64,000 nucleotides of DNA, taken from contig OX638368.1 of assembly GCA_951812925.1 (NCBI GenBank), positions 126,751,309 to 126,815,308 on the forward strand, in the 5' to 3' direction. The translations under genes were made by a program, and so were the position numbers. Positions 12,661 through 25,700 of the stretch are shown here, one piece after another. Source of the stretch: Calliopum simillimum. Lineage: Eukaryota; Arthropoda; Insecta; Diptera; Lauxaniidae. The notes under the pieces are model-generated. The model made no database searches. It was not told the origin of the DNA and was given only the letters and a program-made list of their open reading frames with translations. The first letter of the stretch is position 1, and each line of letters starts with the position of its first letter.

Positions 12661-13768
12661 CACAACCCTTGTCTATCGCTATCCACTTTCAGTCCTCTCA
12701 TTGTTAAGCTAAAAATTCTACTGACTTCATGCAGTGGTAGGAATTTTTGACAGGGACACGAATTATTATTCCTTGAACTTTTGTGGCGCCATGCTTACGA
12801 AAGCTTTTACTGAAGTTTAAAATATGAAGTTCAACTGCAATGAAAAGTTTTAACACTAGAATATGTAGTACATACTTTTATGACAATATGACTCGAGAGA
12901 GTAACCGGTGAGAGAACACTGAGTATTCAAATAAATGTAAGTTTTTATTTTTTGGCATCTTAAAGGATCTCCATTTCCTTTTTTTTCCTGTAACCCTAGG
13001 GAGAGAATCGTAAACAACTAAATTGTCTCCAACGAATATTTAATTTCTTAATTTTCTCCGACATCCCCTAAACATAACAAATATGTATGTTCATTGGCTG
13101 TAGTGGCATAGTGCCGATATTTGATGCCGTGGCGAAATTTCCAAAAGGTCCGCTTAAATTAAGTACTACAACAATGGTACGACCAAAAACCGCAAGAAAC
13201 CAACTGGTTGATTGGATTATTTCAGATCAATGATGGCGTTACCATTAAGTCCAACTACTACAATCTCAATCAGAGTCATAGTGTCACAAGCCTATTAAGT
13301 CCTAGAGTATTTTTTGGACTTTAGAGGAGTTCAGAAACCTCAGATCTTCTTTTGGATTCAGCTCTGCTTAGTGATGAGCAAACCAAGACAAAGACCATAA
13401 CAGTATTCGACATTGAGTGTTGGTTTTGATATTGAGCCTTAGTCTTGGTCTTGGTGCTGGGCATTAACCCATATTGGCCCAGGGGGGTAGTTTTCTACCC
13501 CTAAGCTAAACTAGGAATTTTTATGAAACTAGAAAGTCTATAAATTATTTGTTAATACATATCTAATCTTTGCACTGTCGACTATCATTTATGGGTTCAC
13601 CACACCCACACCGCCCCCTAACATCACCCGAAAATCTCCAAGAAGTCCATTCTTGAAAAAAAAAAATTGTATCCTTGAAAATAAGCGCTTTTAATGACCC
13701 ATGGTTGAATTGCCCTGGTTGCAGCGCTAACAAATGCTGCTTCTTCTTAAACTACGAAAATTTCTTTG
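12661..13768. other. Unassigned intergenic DNA
   Basis: No gene supported. A short direct repeat, ATTGGCCCAGGGGGGTAG-like at 13471-13490, recurs as ATTGGCCCAAGGGGTAG at 14828-14844, bracketing the mosaic palindrome and neighbouring DNA. Confidence 0.35.
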
Positions 13769-13775
13769 TTTTGAT

Positions 13776-14364
13776 CGAAGAGATATATTATCAAGAGACG
13801 CAAAGAAGCACTGGAGGAATTTTTTGATGTTTGTATTGTTAACAGGCGGTAGCTTTGACGAATTTAGAAGGTAAGCGGCAGCGTAATTTAACTAAAAAAT
13901 CTGTATACATCTCTTCTCATGCGGAAGCGAAGAGATATAAATAGATTTTTTGGTTGAATTACGCTGCTGTATAACTTCTAACTTCGTCAAAGCTACCGTC
14001 TGCGAAGAGATATATTATCAAGAGACGCAAAGAAGCACTGGAGCATTTTTTGATGTTTTTATTGTTCACAGATGGTAGCTTTGGCGAAGTTAGAAGTTAT
14101 ACGACAGCGTAATTCAACCAAAAAATCTATTTATATCTCTTCGCTTCCCGATGAGAAGAGATACAGTTTTTTGGTTAAACTACGCTGCCGTTTAACTTCT
14201 AAATTCGTCAAAGCTACCGTCGGTCAACAATACAAACATCAAAAAATTCCTCAAGTGCTTCTTTGCGTCTCTTTATAATACATCTCTTCGCCGTCTGTGA
14301 ACAATACAAGCCTCAAAAAATTGCTCCAGTGCTTCTTTGCGTCTCTTGATAATATATCTCTTCG
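13776..14364. mobile_element. Mosaic palindromic element, 589 bp
   Basis: Ends CGAAGAGATATATTATC (13776) and its complement (ends 14364), flanked by direct TTTTGAT at 13769-13775 and 14365-14371 (8 bp if the shared G is counted). Inside, the end module of about 40 bp is present four times, two forward (13776, 14003) and two inverted (about 14287, 14364 ends), and a second module with GGTAGCTTTG-CGAA also alternates in orientation. It is a foldback-type element with nested palindromes and no coding sequence. Confidence 0.75.
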
Positions 14365-14371
14365 TTTTGAT

Positions 14372-14790
14372 TCTAGTCTTTTGACAGATACCAAGGCAAG
14401 ATCAGGGTTTCATTTTCTTTATTTTGACAACTTACCATAACCATTGTTATTTAACCATGCTAATGACCCAATCACGTGATCATTAACAACTGAAACATGA
14501 ATGGATTCTGATCAAACCAAATGGGATCCATAGAAAATAAAACAGTGTTTGAAAAAGTATATCGGCTTAGTGTAGTTTTTTCCCTAATACCAGAACTGTT
14601 TCCTTAAAAATAAGGACTTTTCATACTAATGGCACATTGTGGTCACTTGGTCACGTGGTCACTGGAACATGAATGGGGCTAACTGAACTGAGTAACTACC
14701 AGATTAGTGTGTTCCACTCGTCATAAAACAACGTTAGTATGACATATCAATGAAACCTCATAATTTTTCAAAATAAACTTACAAAAACTT
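14372..14790. other. Unassigned intergenic DNA
   Basis: No gene or element assigned. Two related strings, AACATGAATGGATTCTG (14501) and AACATGAATGGGGCTAA (14667), each preceded by a CACGTG-like box, suggest an internal duplication. Confidence 0.3.
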
Positions 14791-14794
14791 TACA

Positions 14795-15340
14795 AAAACT
14801 AATTTTGTTCCGAATTGAGTATATGTATTGGCCCAAGGGGTAGAAAACTACCCCTTCTTCTTCTTCTTGTATCCATTAGGACCTCCACAAAACAATTCCA
14901 TTGTGCACAGTGACTCACAATTGCCTTTAAATTTCTCCAGCATTTAACCAATTCACGTTTTATTTGATCCACCGATAATTTTCGCAATATATTCGGATAG
15001 CCGCATCTTGTGCTACCTTGAGGGTTCCATTCCAATACTTGACTTCATCCGTTGATAGTTTGCATGCAGTGTGCCCAATCCCTTTCCATTTTCGTCATCT
15101 AGTTTTAACGAAGATCAGATCGTGTAGACATCTGATTAACAGTAGATGGGTATGATATATCAACATTTTTCATTCATGAGGGTTACATTCCAATACTTGA
15201 CTTCATCCGTTGATGGTTTGCATGTAGTGTGACCAATCCCTTTCCTATTTCGTCATCTGATTTAAATGAAGATAAGATCGTGTAGACATCTGATTAACAG
15301 TCGTTAGGTATGATATATCAACATTTTTCATTCTTAATCA
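14795..15340 (-). pseudogene. Non-LTR retrotransposon ORF2 tail with a 158-bp tandem duplication
   Basis: The - strand at 14799-15035 gives EWNPQGSTRCGYPNILRK followed by an SHCAQWNCFVEVL segment, matching the (A)LEWNPQGSR-GRP-TWRR tail of RTE-class ORF2. The adjoining upstream coding part is present twice in tandem: 15020-15177 and 15178-15335, a period of 158 bp. A fragment of the same kind is at 61640-61745. Inactive. Confidence 0.65.
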
Positions 15341-15341
15341 G

Positions 15342-15718
15342 GCCTGTTCCGTTATCCGCGTGGTTTCAAATACTTTTCACTTAGGAGGCTATTTGATGAA
15401 AATAGTGAGTCATACGATAAAAAAGTATTTGAATCTTTTTTGTGGAGAACTACAGGCTCTACAAATAATATTGATTTATATTAACGAAAAAGTAACTGTT
15501 TCGGGAATATTCGATAAGGTCGAATTTTTTGACTTTTTGCGGTTTTTTAAGAATATTCCCTAAACGGTTACTTTTTCCTTGATGCAAATCAATATTATTT
15601 GTAGAACCTGTAATTCCCCACTAAAATACTAATACTTTTTATCGTGTGACTTACCATTATCATCAAAAAGCCTTTTAAATGAAAAGTCAATGAAAACACA
15701 CGGTTTACGGAACAGGCT
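15342..15718. mobile_element. Palindromic MITE immediately upstream of dsd
   Basis: A 377-bp element whose arms pair end to end: left GGCCTGTTCCG (15341-15351), right CGGAACAGGC (15708-15717). Further matched blocks are TACTTTTCA, CTACAAATAATATTGAT and AAAAGTAACTG/CGGTTACTTTTT around a centre near 15530. Open frames read across it are by-products. It lies a few hundred bp upstream of the dsd start and could affect its promoter region. Confidence 0.7.
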
Positions 15719-15849
15719 AGAATATAAAAATTTGTTTTTAAGGTCACAGCAACACTGGTCGTTAGACGCATAAAGCACACAGGGTGACATATAATACAGA
15801 AAATAATTCTGACAGCTGTCAAATTTTATTGGTTTTGGCAGCACTGTTG

Positions 15850-16442
15850 TGCTCGTTGTGTCATAGTTTGTGTCGTCGTCCAGCTGAAAAGTGAAAATTT
15901 TGCAATAAAATTGTAGAAAATCTTTACTGAAAAGTTTCAAAATAAATCAATTAAATAATGTTTTAACTAAAAACTCTACGAAAATTGTACAAGTGTATCG
16001 GAATTAATCAAAGAATAAATCGCAAAATAAATTAGAAACGCATAAATAAAAGCGACAGACGGGTGAAAATAAAATAGAAAATTTTTCCAAAACACCAAAA
16101 TATAACAAATCAAAGCTGTTTCCGAAAGTTTTTAGAAAATACTGAAGATTTTGCTATAATATTTAGTCGAGAATTGCAGTAAAAATGTGAAAAATTACTT
16201 AAAAAATTCATAATTTAAAATTAGTAAGTTCTGCTATTGCAGAGGCCTAACGAAATGTGATGAAAACAAAGTGAAATCTTAAACAAAACAGACGGAATGC
16301 GACAATGATCGTTCCGAAAGTTTATACATAAAAGTTTTACATTTTCTATTAAAAATATCCTCTCAAAAAAGTTAATTTACAAGAGCATTGTAAAATTTTA
16401 TCGCGAAAGAAAACGCATAAAATCAAACCGACCGAACAAAAA
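15850..16442 (+). promoter_or_regulatory. dsd: Presumed dsd promoter and 5' untranslated region
   Basis: Non-repetitive sequence between a palindromic MITE (ending 15718) and the dsd ATG. An in-frame TAA at 16350 and no in-frame ATG between it and 16443 support the chosen start. I see no convincing TATA box and cannot place the transcription start; an upstream non-coding exon remains possible. Confidence 0.4.
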
Positions 16443-16726
16443 ATGTGCCAGGAGCACTTGGCAAATGCAGTCTGCAACAATGACAACAATTCGCATACAA
16501 CTCTGCGTACGCCTACATTTAATGCAAAATACAGAAGAAAATGTTTACTCCTGCTGGCGGTGCTCGCTTTCAATTGTTGCCTAAGCGGTATACAACGAGC
16601 ATCCGCTTACAATTGCACCGCCAGCGGTGGATACTGCATGAACGGTGGTGAATGCCGCAATAACGCCTGCGTTTGTGCGGACGGATGGCAGGGTGCAGAA
16701 TGTCAGTATTGCGGTGGTAAAATCAG
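16443..16726 (+). CDS. dsd: dsd exon 1: signal peptide and first EGF
   Basis: Encodes residues 1-94 and two bases of codon 95. Basic KYRRK at 29-33 precedes a leucine-rich core and a small-residue cleavage site ASA at 53-55. The EGF cysteines fall at 58, 65, 71, 76, 78 and 87. The donor is AG/GTAAGT at 16726/16727. The next exon is 14,202 bp away, so this exon would be missed by a pipeline with a short intron limit. Confidence 0.93.
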
Positions 16727-19700
16727 GTAAGTTACGAAAATGAGTTGTTTCTTTTTCCAAAAACCAATCAATTTTAATTGGAATCCTCTACTTTTCCATT
16801 CTTGGGCAAATCAAAAGCGCTAATTCTTAACGCCAAATGGTGTCAATAAACGGTTTATGTTGCTTTTCTTGCTTTCAATTTATTCAATCAGTCGTCATCA
16901 ACAACGCTACCATCTCAACATCTTGAACTTCAGTTTGTTAACTCGTTTCTTGTCCATTTCTTCTTCTTTTCCATACGCGCAATGTGTGCACTCACTCTCA
17001 TGTGGTTTTGTGGTTGAAGATTGCCGACTTTCATATTTTTATTTTTCTTTTCTTCGTCTTGGCGTAAACTTTTGTTCTGCTCCAAGTTTGCTTGTTAATT
17101 TAATGAAATTCGGCCAAGTTACACCTGCGTTTTGTGTTTTTTTACTCTCTCCAAAATGTTTTTTTTTTTAATTTCATTCTGTTGGATTTTGTTGTTTTTG
17201 TTAAAATATTGGTGGGAACTGTCAATATGCACTTTGCTTTGCCAATATTTTATGCTTAAGAAATACTTACGCTCATTGACAGAACAAACGATCTTTATTA
17301 AATTATTCTAGTCCCAAAAAGGAGTCTTATGTAGCCGATCTAAGCATAATCTTATCAACATAGTTACCAATCAATTAAGAGTCAGTGAACTCTTTTTATC
17401 TTTCTTGATCCAACGCAAAATGTTTGCTAAACTGAGCTATATTATAGTTTTTACTGACTGTATTGCTCTTTTGTTTTTCTTTCACTACAATTTTTGTTGT
17501 TTTCTGTTCAAAATTTTCGCAGAATATCATAATATTCAGACTAAATATTTCTATGGATTCATGTAGATTAGTACCTATACTACTTATATGTAGTATTTCT
17601 TTGCCGTACAAGCAATATGCAAACAGGAATATGGGATATTTCAATTATTTTACGATATTTAATAGGATATTGAGAATTGGCTTGTTCCGCTATAGATTTG
17701 CTCTGATGAAGATGAAAACGCTTCATATATTATCTGTGCCAAATATAAAATTTTGTTCGAATAGTATCGTAAATGTATTGAAAAATATCAAAATCGATGT
17801 TTTTGTTGAAAAATTTTAAATAGTATTGGAAAACTTAAGAAAATCCGAATAGTATTGAAAAACATATTTTAAAAAAAGTTTAAAAGTATCAGAATAAATT
17901 CATCGAACTGTGTCGAAATAGTCGAAAAAATACAAAAAAGTCTCGAATATCGGAAAACATTAAAAAAATCTCGCAAATTATGTTTATGTTTATTTCAGTC
18001 CTTAGAATACAAATTTCTTACAGATTAGATAGACAAAATACAACAAAAATTATAAATAATAAAATAACATTATTTATAATAAAAACAAACTATTTAGCGA
18101 GTTGTAAAACAATAAAGTGATATAGCAAAATCCAAATTATTATCACCAACAATAAAAGAATTATAAATAGTTAAAGCTCTAGATAAAGGCTCATTCAGAG
18201 CATAATTAGTCCTATGTAATTCAATAGCAAACAAATTATAATGTCGCAACATTCTAGAGAGAATATTAAAACTAATAAATTACAGTAAAGAAGGACAATT
18301 AATTGAACCCGTTATAATACCATAGATAAAAGTAAGGGACTGTATCTTTCTTCTAGTTTCAAGCAATTTTAACCCCAAAAGCAAGCAAAGAAGATTCAAA
18401 ATTTATGAATCTTAGTGCAAATCTAGTGAATGTCTTTGATCTTTTTCTACTCTAAACGACGAAGATCTGACAAATGGACTCCAAACAAAAGAAGCAATTT
18501 CGATCTAACAAATGAATTATACAATAACTTGAGAGTATGAGGATTTGAAACATCAGAACTATTTCTAAGAACAAAGGCAAGTAGAGAATAGGCTTTCGAA
18601 ACAATATAGTTTATATGCTCAATAAAAGTGAACTTTGAGTCAAAAACCGACTCCAAGATCATAATAAGAGAGCGGCAAACCAGATAAAAAATATACTGTA
18701 TTTATGGAACTTCTCAATTTATTAAAAGTTATTGAAAAACATTTTGAGACATTTGACGGGAGAATATTTTGTACACTCTAATTAAAAACATTATTCAAAT
18801 CAGTAATATAGAATCTGGAAACTATACAATAGAGCTTCAAGTGATCCGCATGAAGCAAAAAATGGTTAAAATGAAAACATTTACAAATATCATTAATAAA
18901 CAGAATAAAAAATGAGGACCAAGAACACAGTCTTGAGGAACCCCTGAAGAAGCAATAAACCGATAAGATTTTGCATTACTTATTTGAACAAAACATATTC
19001 TATTATTCAAGTATGATCGCATCCATTTTAAAAAAGTTAAATGAATGCCCATTTTATCCAGTTTAGCAACAAGAACATCATGACACACCTTGTCAAAAGC
19101 TTTTGAAAAATCTGTGTAAATAGCATCAACTTGATTCAAACTTTCAAAAGATGAAATACAATATTTCGAAAACACACATAAAAAGTGCTATACCGCAAAG
19201 TCGGATATCCCGAAATCTTAACAAAGAAAACTTTTTGCCTATCGCGCCACTTATGATCAAATTAGAGAAGCTTTCATTATTTTTTAGAAATACAAAACTA
19301 TTGGCAACTCATTTTCTGAAACTGACTTAGTAGTTTAGGAGCTATGACTTAGCTAAAATAAGCTTTGAAAAAATTAAAAATTTAGGGCAGTGCCACACCT
19401 GCTAATTCAATTTACGATTCACCGAAAGTTTGTAAAAACTAACATTTTCATATCCAACCTCAGACACATTTTGATATCGTCCGCATTTCTTCTAATATAT
19501 GCATCCCTGTCTAGAACTCTATCAAATCTATCGAATTTCATCAAAATACCTTATACAATTTATGAGATATAACATTAAAAGTGTTTAACTTGCATGGAAG
19601 GTGCTTTGATGATATTTGGCTCGCTTTTAGTACAGAGATACCTTATAGCTAGCAGACCTTCTGTATTAAAATTCAGAAAGATTTAATTTCATTTATTTCA

Positions 19701-22700
19701 GTCTATGGACAAAATTCTTACAGACTAGCAACAGATTATGACTTAAACTTATACAAATAAATAACCTAAGAATGAATGAATATTAAAAGACAATAAGATA
19801 TTTTTAAACTTTTCTTTACTTATACAAAAATCAACAATTATATAAGTACTTAGCTTATTGAATTCGATTAGTTAACGCTCTATTTATGAGCTCATTGAGA
19901 GCAGAATTTGTTCTATGAACATTGGTATAAAAGAAGATTGTTTCTTGAACGGTGCCACGCCCTTATTGAAGAACATAATGACTTACCTTGTAACTATTGA
20001 TGGTTTTCTATAAAAGTAGTATTTCCCAAGTTATTGATAAAATGGTAAAAACAGTTTCTTAGCAATATTGAATCATATTTAAGAGCTGTAAACAGCTCAT
20101 TTACCGTGAAGTAACTATATGTCATTGATGATACGAATCCGTCAACTCAATTTTATTTTAAGGAAGTCTTAAAAATATAAATTTTAATTTAAATAATAAC
20201 GCCTGTAACTTTTTTGTTTCTAAACAGATCGGCTTAAGCTTCTTTATTGTATAAATTTCAAAAAGAATATCTTAAAATGGATATTAAATATATTAATAAC
20301 TAAGGGGATTTCTTTAACCACATAAACTCATATAACTACAGCGAAGAAGTCGAAAGTTTACGAGCTTGGAAATTTACTGTGATTTTATTTTTTTGGCTCA
20401 TTGCTTTTGCAAATTATTCTGTAAGTTTGAATTTTTGAAATTAGAATTGAAGTTTAATAAATCGCGAAACGTCAAATTCTTGTTACGACTGAAGACAGCG
20501 CTGTTGTTACGCCAGAATGTTAAACTTTTCAGTTATGAAGACCTGAACTATTGCATGAATTATAGCTCGCCGAGTTCGTGTTTTATAGCCTTATAAACTA
20601 CAATGTCAAGTTTCAATACCGCAGAAGTTTTTTATCTTTTCGGCGATATATTAACTATTGTTATTGTATGTTATTAGTAACATTTGGCTTTTATTTATTT
20701 TGCTCTTGAATGCACTTTTTTTGTTGTAATCGTGCTGCCTTAAATAATTTTAGAGAGATAATAAACGATCAAATATAGCAGCAATGTAGAAAAGGGCACT
20801 TTATTATAAAATTAAGATAAATACGTTTAATTTAATTAAATTTTCTTAGATAAATGCTAAATTTTTTTTTTTTAAATTCCATAATTTCTATATAATAATT
20901 TTGCTAATGTGATAAGAGTTTTATTTATAGCTGTAGATTGCCTTACTTTTTCCAACTCTTTGTGAATCACTCACGTTGCCAATGAAAAAAAAAAAAAAAA
21001 AAAAACAACACCGCAAAAAAGGTTTTGTTAATATTTTCATTAAACTGATAAGGATTATTTCTTTCATACGTAAATCGCATATAAGCATCTTTTTGACATT
21101 GAACTTAGTTCGTGTTGCACAAAACAGTTTGCAAAGCATCATATTTTAACCCTTCAACACGGAGAAGAAAAAAAATCGTACTAGTTAGTTACTTTATTTC
21201 TACACAATATAGTGACAACTCTCCATTAAAATAAATTTTACCTAACTGTTTAGTAAATTCAAAATTTTAAAATAACCTTACTGTATAGTTATTTTTTTCA
21301 AAAAAACTGAAGTGATATTAACCTTACTGTAAAGTTAAAAAAAAAACGGGCTCCGTTCGTGTGATAGATAGAAAAAAAAAAAAAACAAAAATCCTCCGAA
21401 GAAAGAGCATATCGAAACTGCTTTCGAAGGTAAGAAATAGACCTTAGTTCATACGAAATTTGGACTTGCGTGTGTTGCGTACGTTTTCATGAGGAAAAAT
21501 TTCTAGCGCTTCTGATCGAAGCACTTTAAAAGCGCTTGTCCCCATAGAAATTTAGAAGCACTTACACAATGATTTTTGGTAAGGCTGCAGTAAGAACAAC
21601 GTGAGTTCGAACCCAGCACGGGTGATTTTCTTTTTATTGTTTTTTTATTTTCCTTTCTCTTATTTATTTACTTTTGTTTAATTTGAATTGAAACTGATTA
21701 CACAATGATTCTACGTAAGGCTGTAGGGGCATTCGAATGTCAAATTCTGTTTGGACAACATTTGCTTAATATACGAATTTAATACCTCTTCATATCATCG
21801 GGCATTTGTGTAGCTTACCGCAGCATTACAAATAAGCGCTTCAAAAAGCCTTTTGAAGTAAGTCTGCGGTAAGCTTAAGCGCGCTTACATCCTATGACAT
21901 GCAATACTAAAAAAAAAGAACAGTTCTTACAGAGTGGAAGCGCTTATTGGTGAAAAAGATGCACTTCAGAAGGGTTTTTGAAGCACTTCTTTTCCCCTTG
22001 GGTAACGTTGCGAATATTACTGTTTTTATTTTATATATGAAGCAATCCACGCCAAGTGTACCAGCTCAAAATTTTTTTTTCTCCGATTTCGCTCAAATTA
22101 GGCAATATGGTAGATCCGGTGTGCAAGAACAACAATCCGGGAGAATTTGGTCCTAGTACCATTGCCTAGCACACTTTTTTCGTAAGATGCTTTCCTCTTG
22201 AGTAAAAAAAGATTTTTGCCTTCCGCAGGCGTTCAAAAGCCAAGAACTCCCATTTAGCATCCGAATCCCATCTTGAGTCATACATCATTTTAAAGCTTAT
22301 AAATTATGCTTTAATTTAAAGTACTTTTAAAAAAAATCTAAGGGGGGTTTTTTTTAAAAAAAAATTCAAAAGTATTTTTATGTGTAAAAAAATTTTGGTG
22401 AAAAAAAATTATTTTTTCATAAAAAGTACACTTCAAAATAAATGGGATCAGTAATTTAGATTTATCAATTTACATACTTTAGTGTAAGCTATAAATTTTT
22501 GAAAAAACACCCTTTTCATGAAAATGACTAAAAACGCCAACTTCAACACCCCGTATTTAACTGAAATCGGAGAAAAAAAAATTTTGAGCTGGTACATTTG
22601 GCGTGGATTGCTTCATATACGATATACATACATTAGCTGAAAAAAAAACGGTACAGGCTCTGTGTAACTAAATTAAACACATGTTCGCTTGATCTATTTG

Positions 22701-25700
22701 TGGGAATGCAACGTTATCAATGATTCAATCCTTAAGTTTTTGGTGTCAAAATAAAGCTGTAACAATTGCGCACAGCACCATGATGAGCTTTTTTTAATTT
22801 TACATTGTTTTAAGCATTTTCTCAATAAAACGTGCATAAAAAAAGGTCTGTCGGACCGATCTAAAAATTTTTTTCGGATTTGAACTCTTGCTATTTTTTG
22901 CATTCTTTGACATTTTCTTTTTGAAATTCTGACGGCTAAAAATTTTTAAATTATTTTTTCCGCGGATGTAAATCGTGATTTTGGATTTGTCGTTTTATCT
23001 GAAAACTGACAAGTGATGGAAAAATTTTGTAAATGCAGTAATTCTATATCAATAGCAAGGAATAATAATTACATAGTCCGCACTTAAGGAGAATGATGTT
23101 CAGCCATTGTAACAGGATAACTTCATAATAGTTTTTTTTTTCGAAATTTTGGCATGCATGAACTCCTATAAGTTTCTAATGAATCTTATATCGTTTTCTT
23201 TTCTCAAAAAAATGTTTTACTTTTTCTGCCCCGTGCGAGGGCTGTCATAATATTATGTTCTTTTCTAAAATTTTCTAAAAATTGTTGCCCTCTGAGCACG
23301 CAAAAGTTTAACATCCCTGCCGGCAAATGGACTAGTTAAAGAGTAGTCCATTAACTAGTCCTCTACTAACCAGTACTAGTCCGACTTCAATCCCTTTTGC
23401 ATACAAGCAACTGTTCTTTTTTGTGTGTTGATGTCCTACGAAATTTCAATTGGCCCCTTATGCATTACTTCTACACCAGTCCAGGGCTAGTTGTGGTATG
23501 GAAGTAGTCATTTAACAACTAGTCTTGAACCAGTTGTTTTGTGTGTAGCCCTCCTATAGTAATACACGTAGTATATAGTGAAAAACTCTGACAGTTTCAA
23601 ATAATTTTGTTTTTATTTCAATTTTTATTTTCTAAACATAAATTAAATAAAGTAAAATATTATTTAATACATATTATACATATTTTTTAATTAAGTATTT
23701 ATGCTCTTTAGATACCTTTCTAAAGTGCCTCTTTTTTGATGCTTAAAACGTTTCATAAACTTGATTCTTGAGATCTGAGGAAGACAAAGTCGCATAAATT
23801 GCATCTGGAAGTAGAGATAGAAATTTATATAACAAAAGCCATACATTTTGGAATATTATTTGATTTGAACTATACTTACAATTAATTTGAAAAAGTTTTT
23901 AAAAGTTTGTGAACTGAAATTCCCATAAATCAAAAATTGCTTCCAATATTTAAGAAAACCGGTCCTTAACAGTATCCTTAGAGCAGAGAACTATTGAGGA
24001 AAACAATGATTTTTTTGTAATTACCATTGAAAAATAAAATTTCTTGTAAAATTACTTACTTTGTTGTTTATCTATTTCCATATTTTATACATATTTATGC
24101 TGTTTTTTATGATATTTCTTGAAAAGTTAAACACAATTTGTTTTGACGCAAAACAATTTGAAAGAAAAAATTATTTCAAAAGCAAATAATAAAAATTTAA
24201 ATTTGTTTTCGTCACGATTCAAATTTCTCTGCGCTTACAAACTACAAACTGAGATCGAACTGGCCTCCACTGCATCCCTTTTTAACTAGTTTTGAGCTAG
24301 TACTAACCGCGAACTAGTATTTTTTGTGGACTGTCTCATATTTTTACTGCAGGGATTTTCACACTTTTTTCAATCGAAAAAAAACATTCGATTGAATTCA
24401 AATTTATTAAATTAAATAAAAACAAATGTCACAATTGTGAGAGAAAATTTATTTTGTGATTTGTATAGAATTTTTTGTTCTATTCTTATTTAAAAAAATG
24501 TAACATTTTATCAGGGTAGAGTGCAAAACTAAAAAAATGTTAGACTTCAAACAGATAACATTTTTTTTAGAAAAGAAAATGCTATTAATATTATTTCTTT
24601 ACAAAAAAAAAAATGAAAAATTCGTACAATACATCATATAGGTACAAATTAAGTAAAAGTAATAAATTTGTGTAATTCTCAATGTGTTTTCCCCAAAAAT
24701 AAAATCCTACAAATGTAAATAACTTTACCTTAATAACTATACATACATAACTCTTACAATGAATGGGTACAATAACAATTCAAGAAAAGAGTTAACTTAT
24801 AGTATCTTTTGAAAAAAATGTAAACTTATCTACATTTCTAAGCGCTTCCACCTTATCGCTATTTTGAAAAAAAATTTGAAAACAAAGGCTTATCTTTTGA
24901 AATGTAAATATCTCCGTCAACTAACTCTCCTTATATTTGATCCCAGAGATTTTTTTTTTTTTTTTGCTTTTAGAAAAATTAACTAATACATCTAAGCTTC
25001 TAAAATAAACTATTTCAAAAGAGCTTTGCGTATAAACAGGGTACTTTTCTAACTTAACACTGCAAAGTGAATGCATTTTGGATTTTCCAACAAATTTTTC
25101 GAAATTCTTTGTAAACAGTCTTCAGTTTTGTAGTTACTGTCTGTTAAGTATTCAGAGGAATAGCAGCAACAGTTTTCGCTCAGGTGTAAATAGATCACTT
25201 TTGTTGCTGACTTTTTTTGTCTTGCTTTAATAGAAGGATTCGCTCTTTCCGGGCTCCATACCATGAACTGTTGTCTGGTTTCTGAGTCATACTTATAAAG
25301 CCAAGCTTCACCATCTGTTACAATTTTGTTGAAGTTGCTAGATCGTTAATTTCTGACTTTGTTTAACAAATACTGAGCAAAACGTACGCGAGCTTCATTT
25401 TGGATCTCAATTAAAGTTCATGGAACCCATCGAGCCAATATTTGCGACATAGCCATGGCAATCAAACCCAAATTGTCAGCAATCATTACTAATGTCAATC
25501 GTGGATCTTTCATTTTTAACCCCACGAGCTTACTTTGACGATGGAGCATTGTACCAAATTTCATTGAATTATCTTGCTCAGTTTTGCCGTAAAATGTATT
25601 TCCACGCACAGACAGCCAGCCAGACAGACAGACATGGCTATATCGACTCATCAAAAATATGATCAGGAATATATGAATGGATTTTTTTGAAAATGGAATA

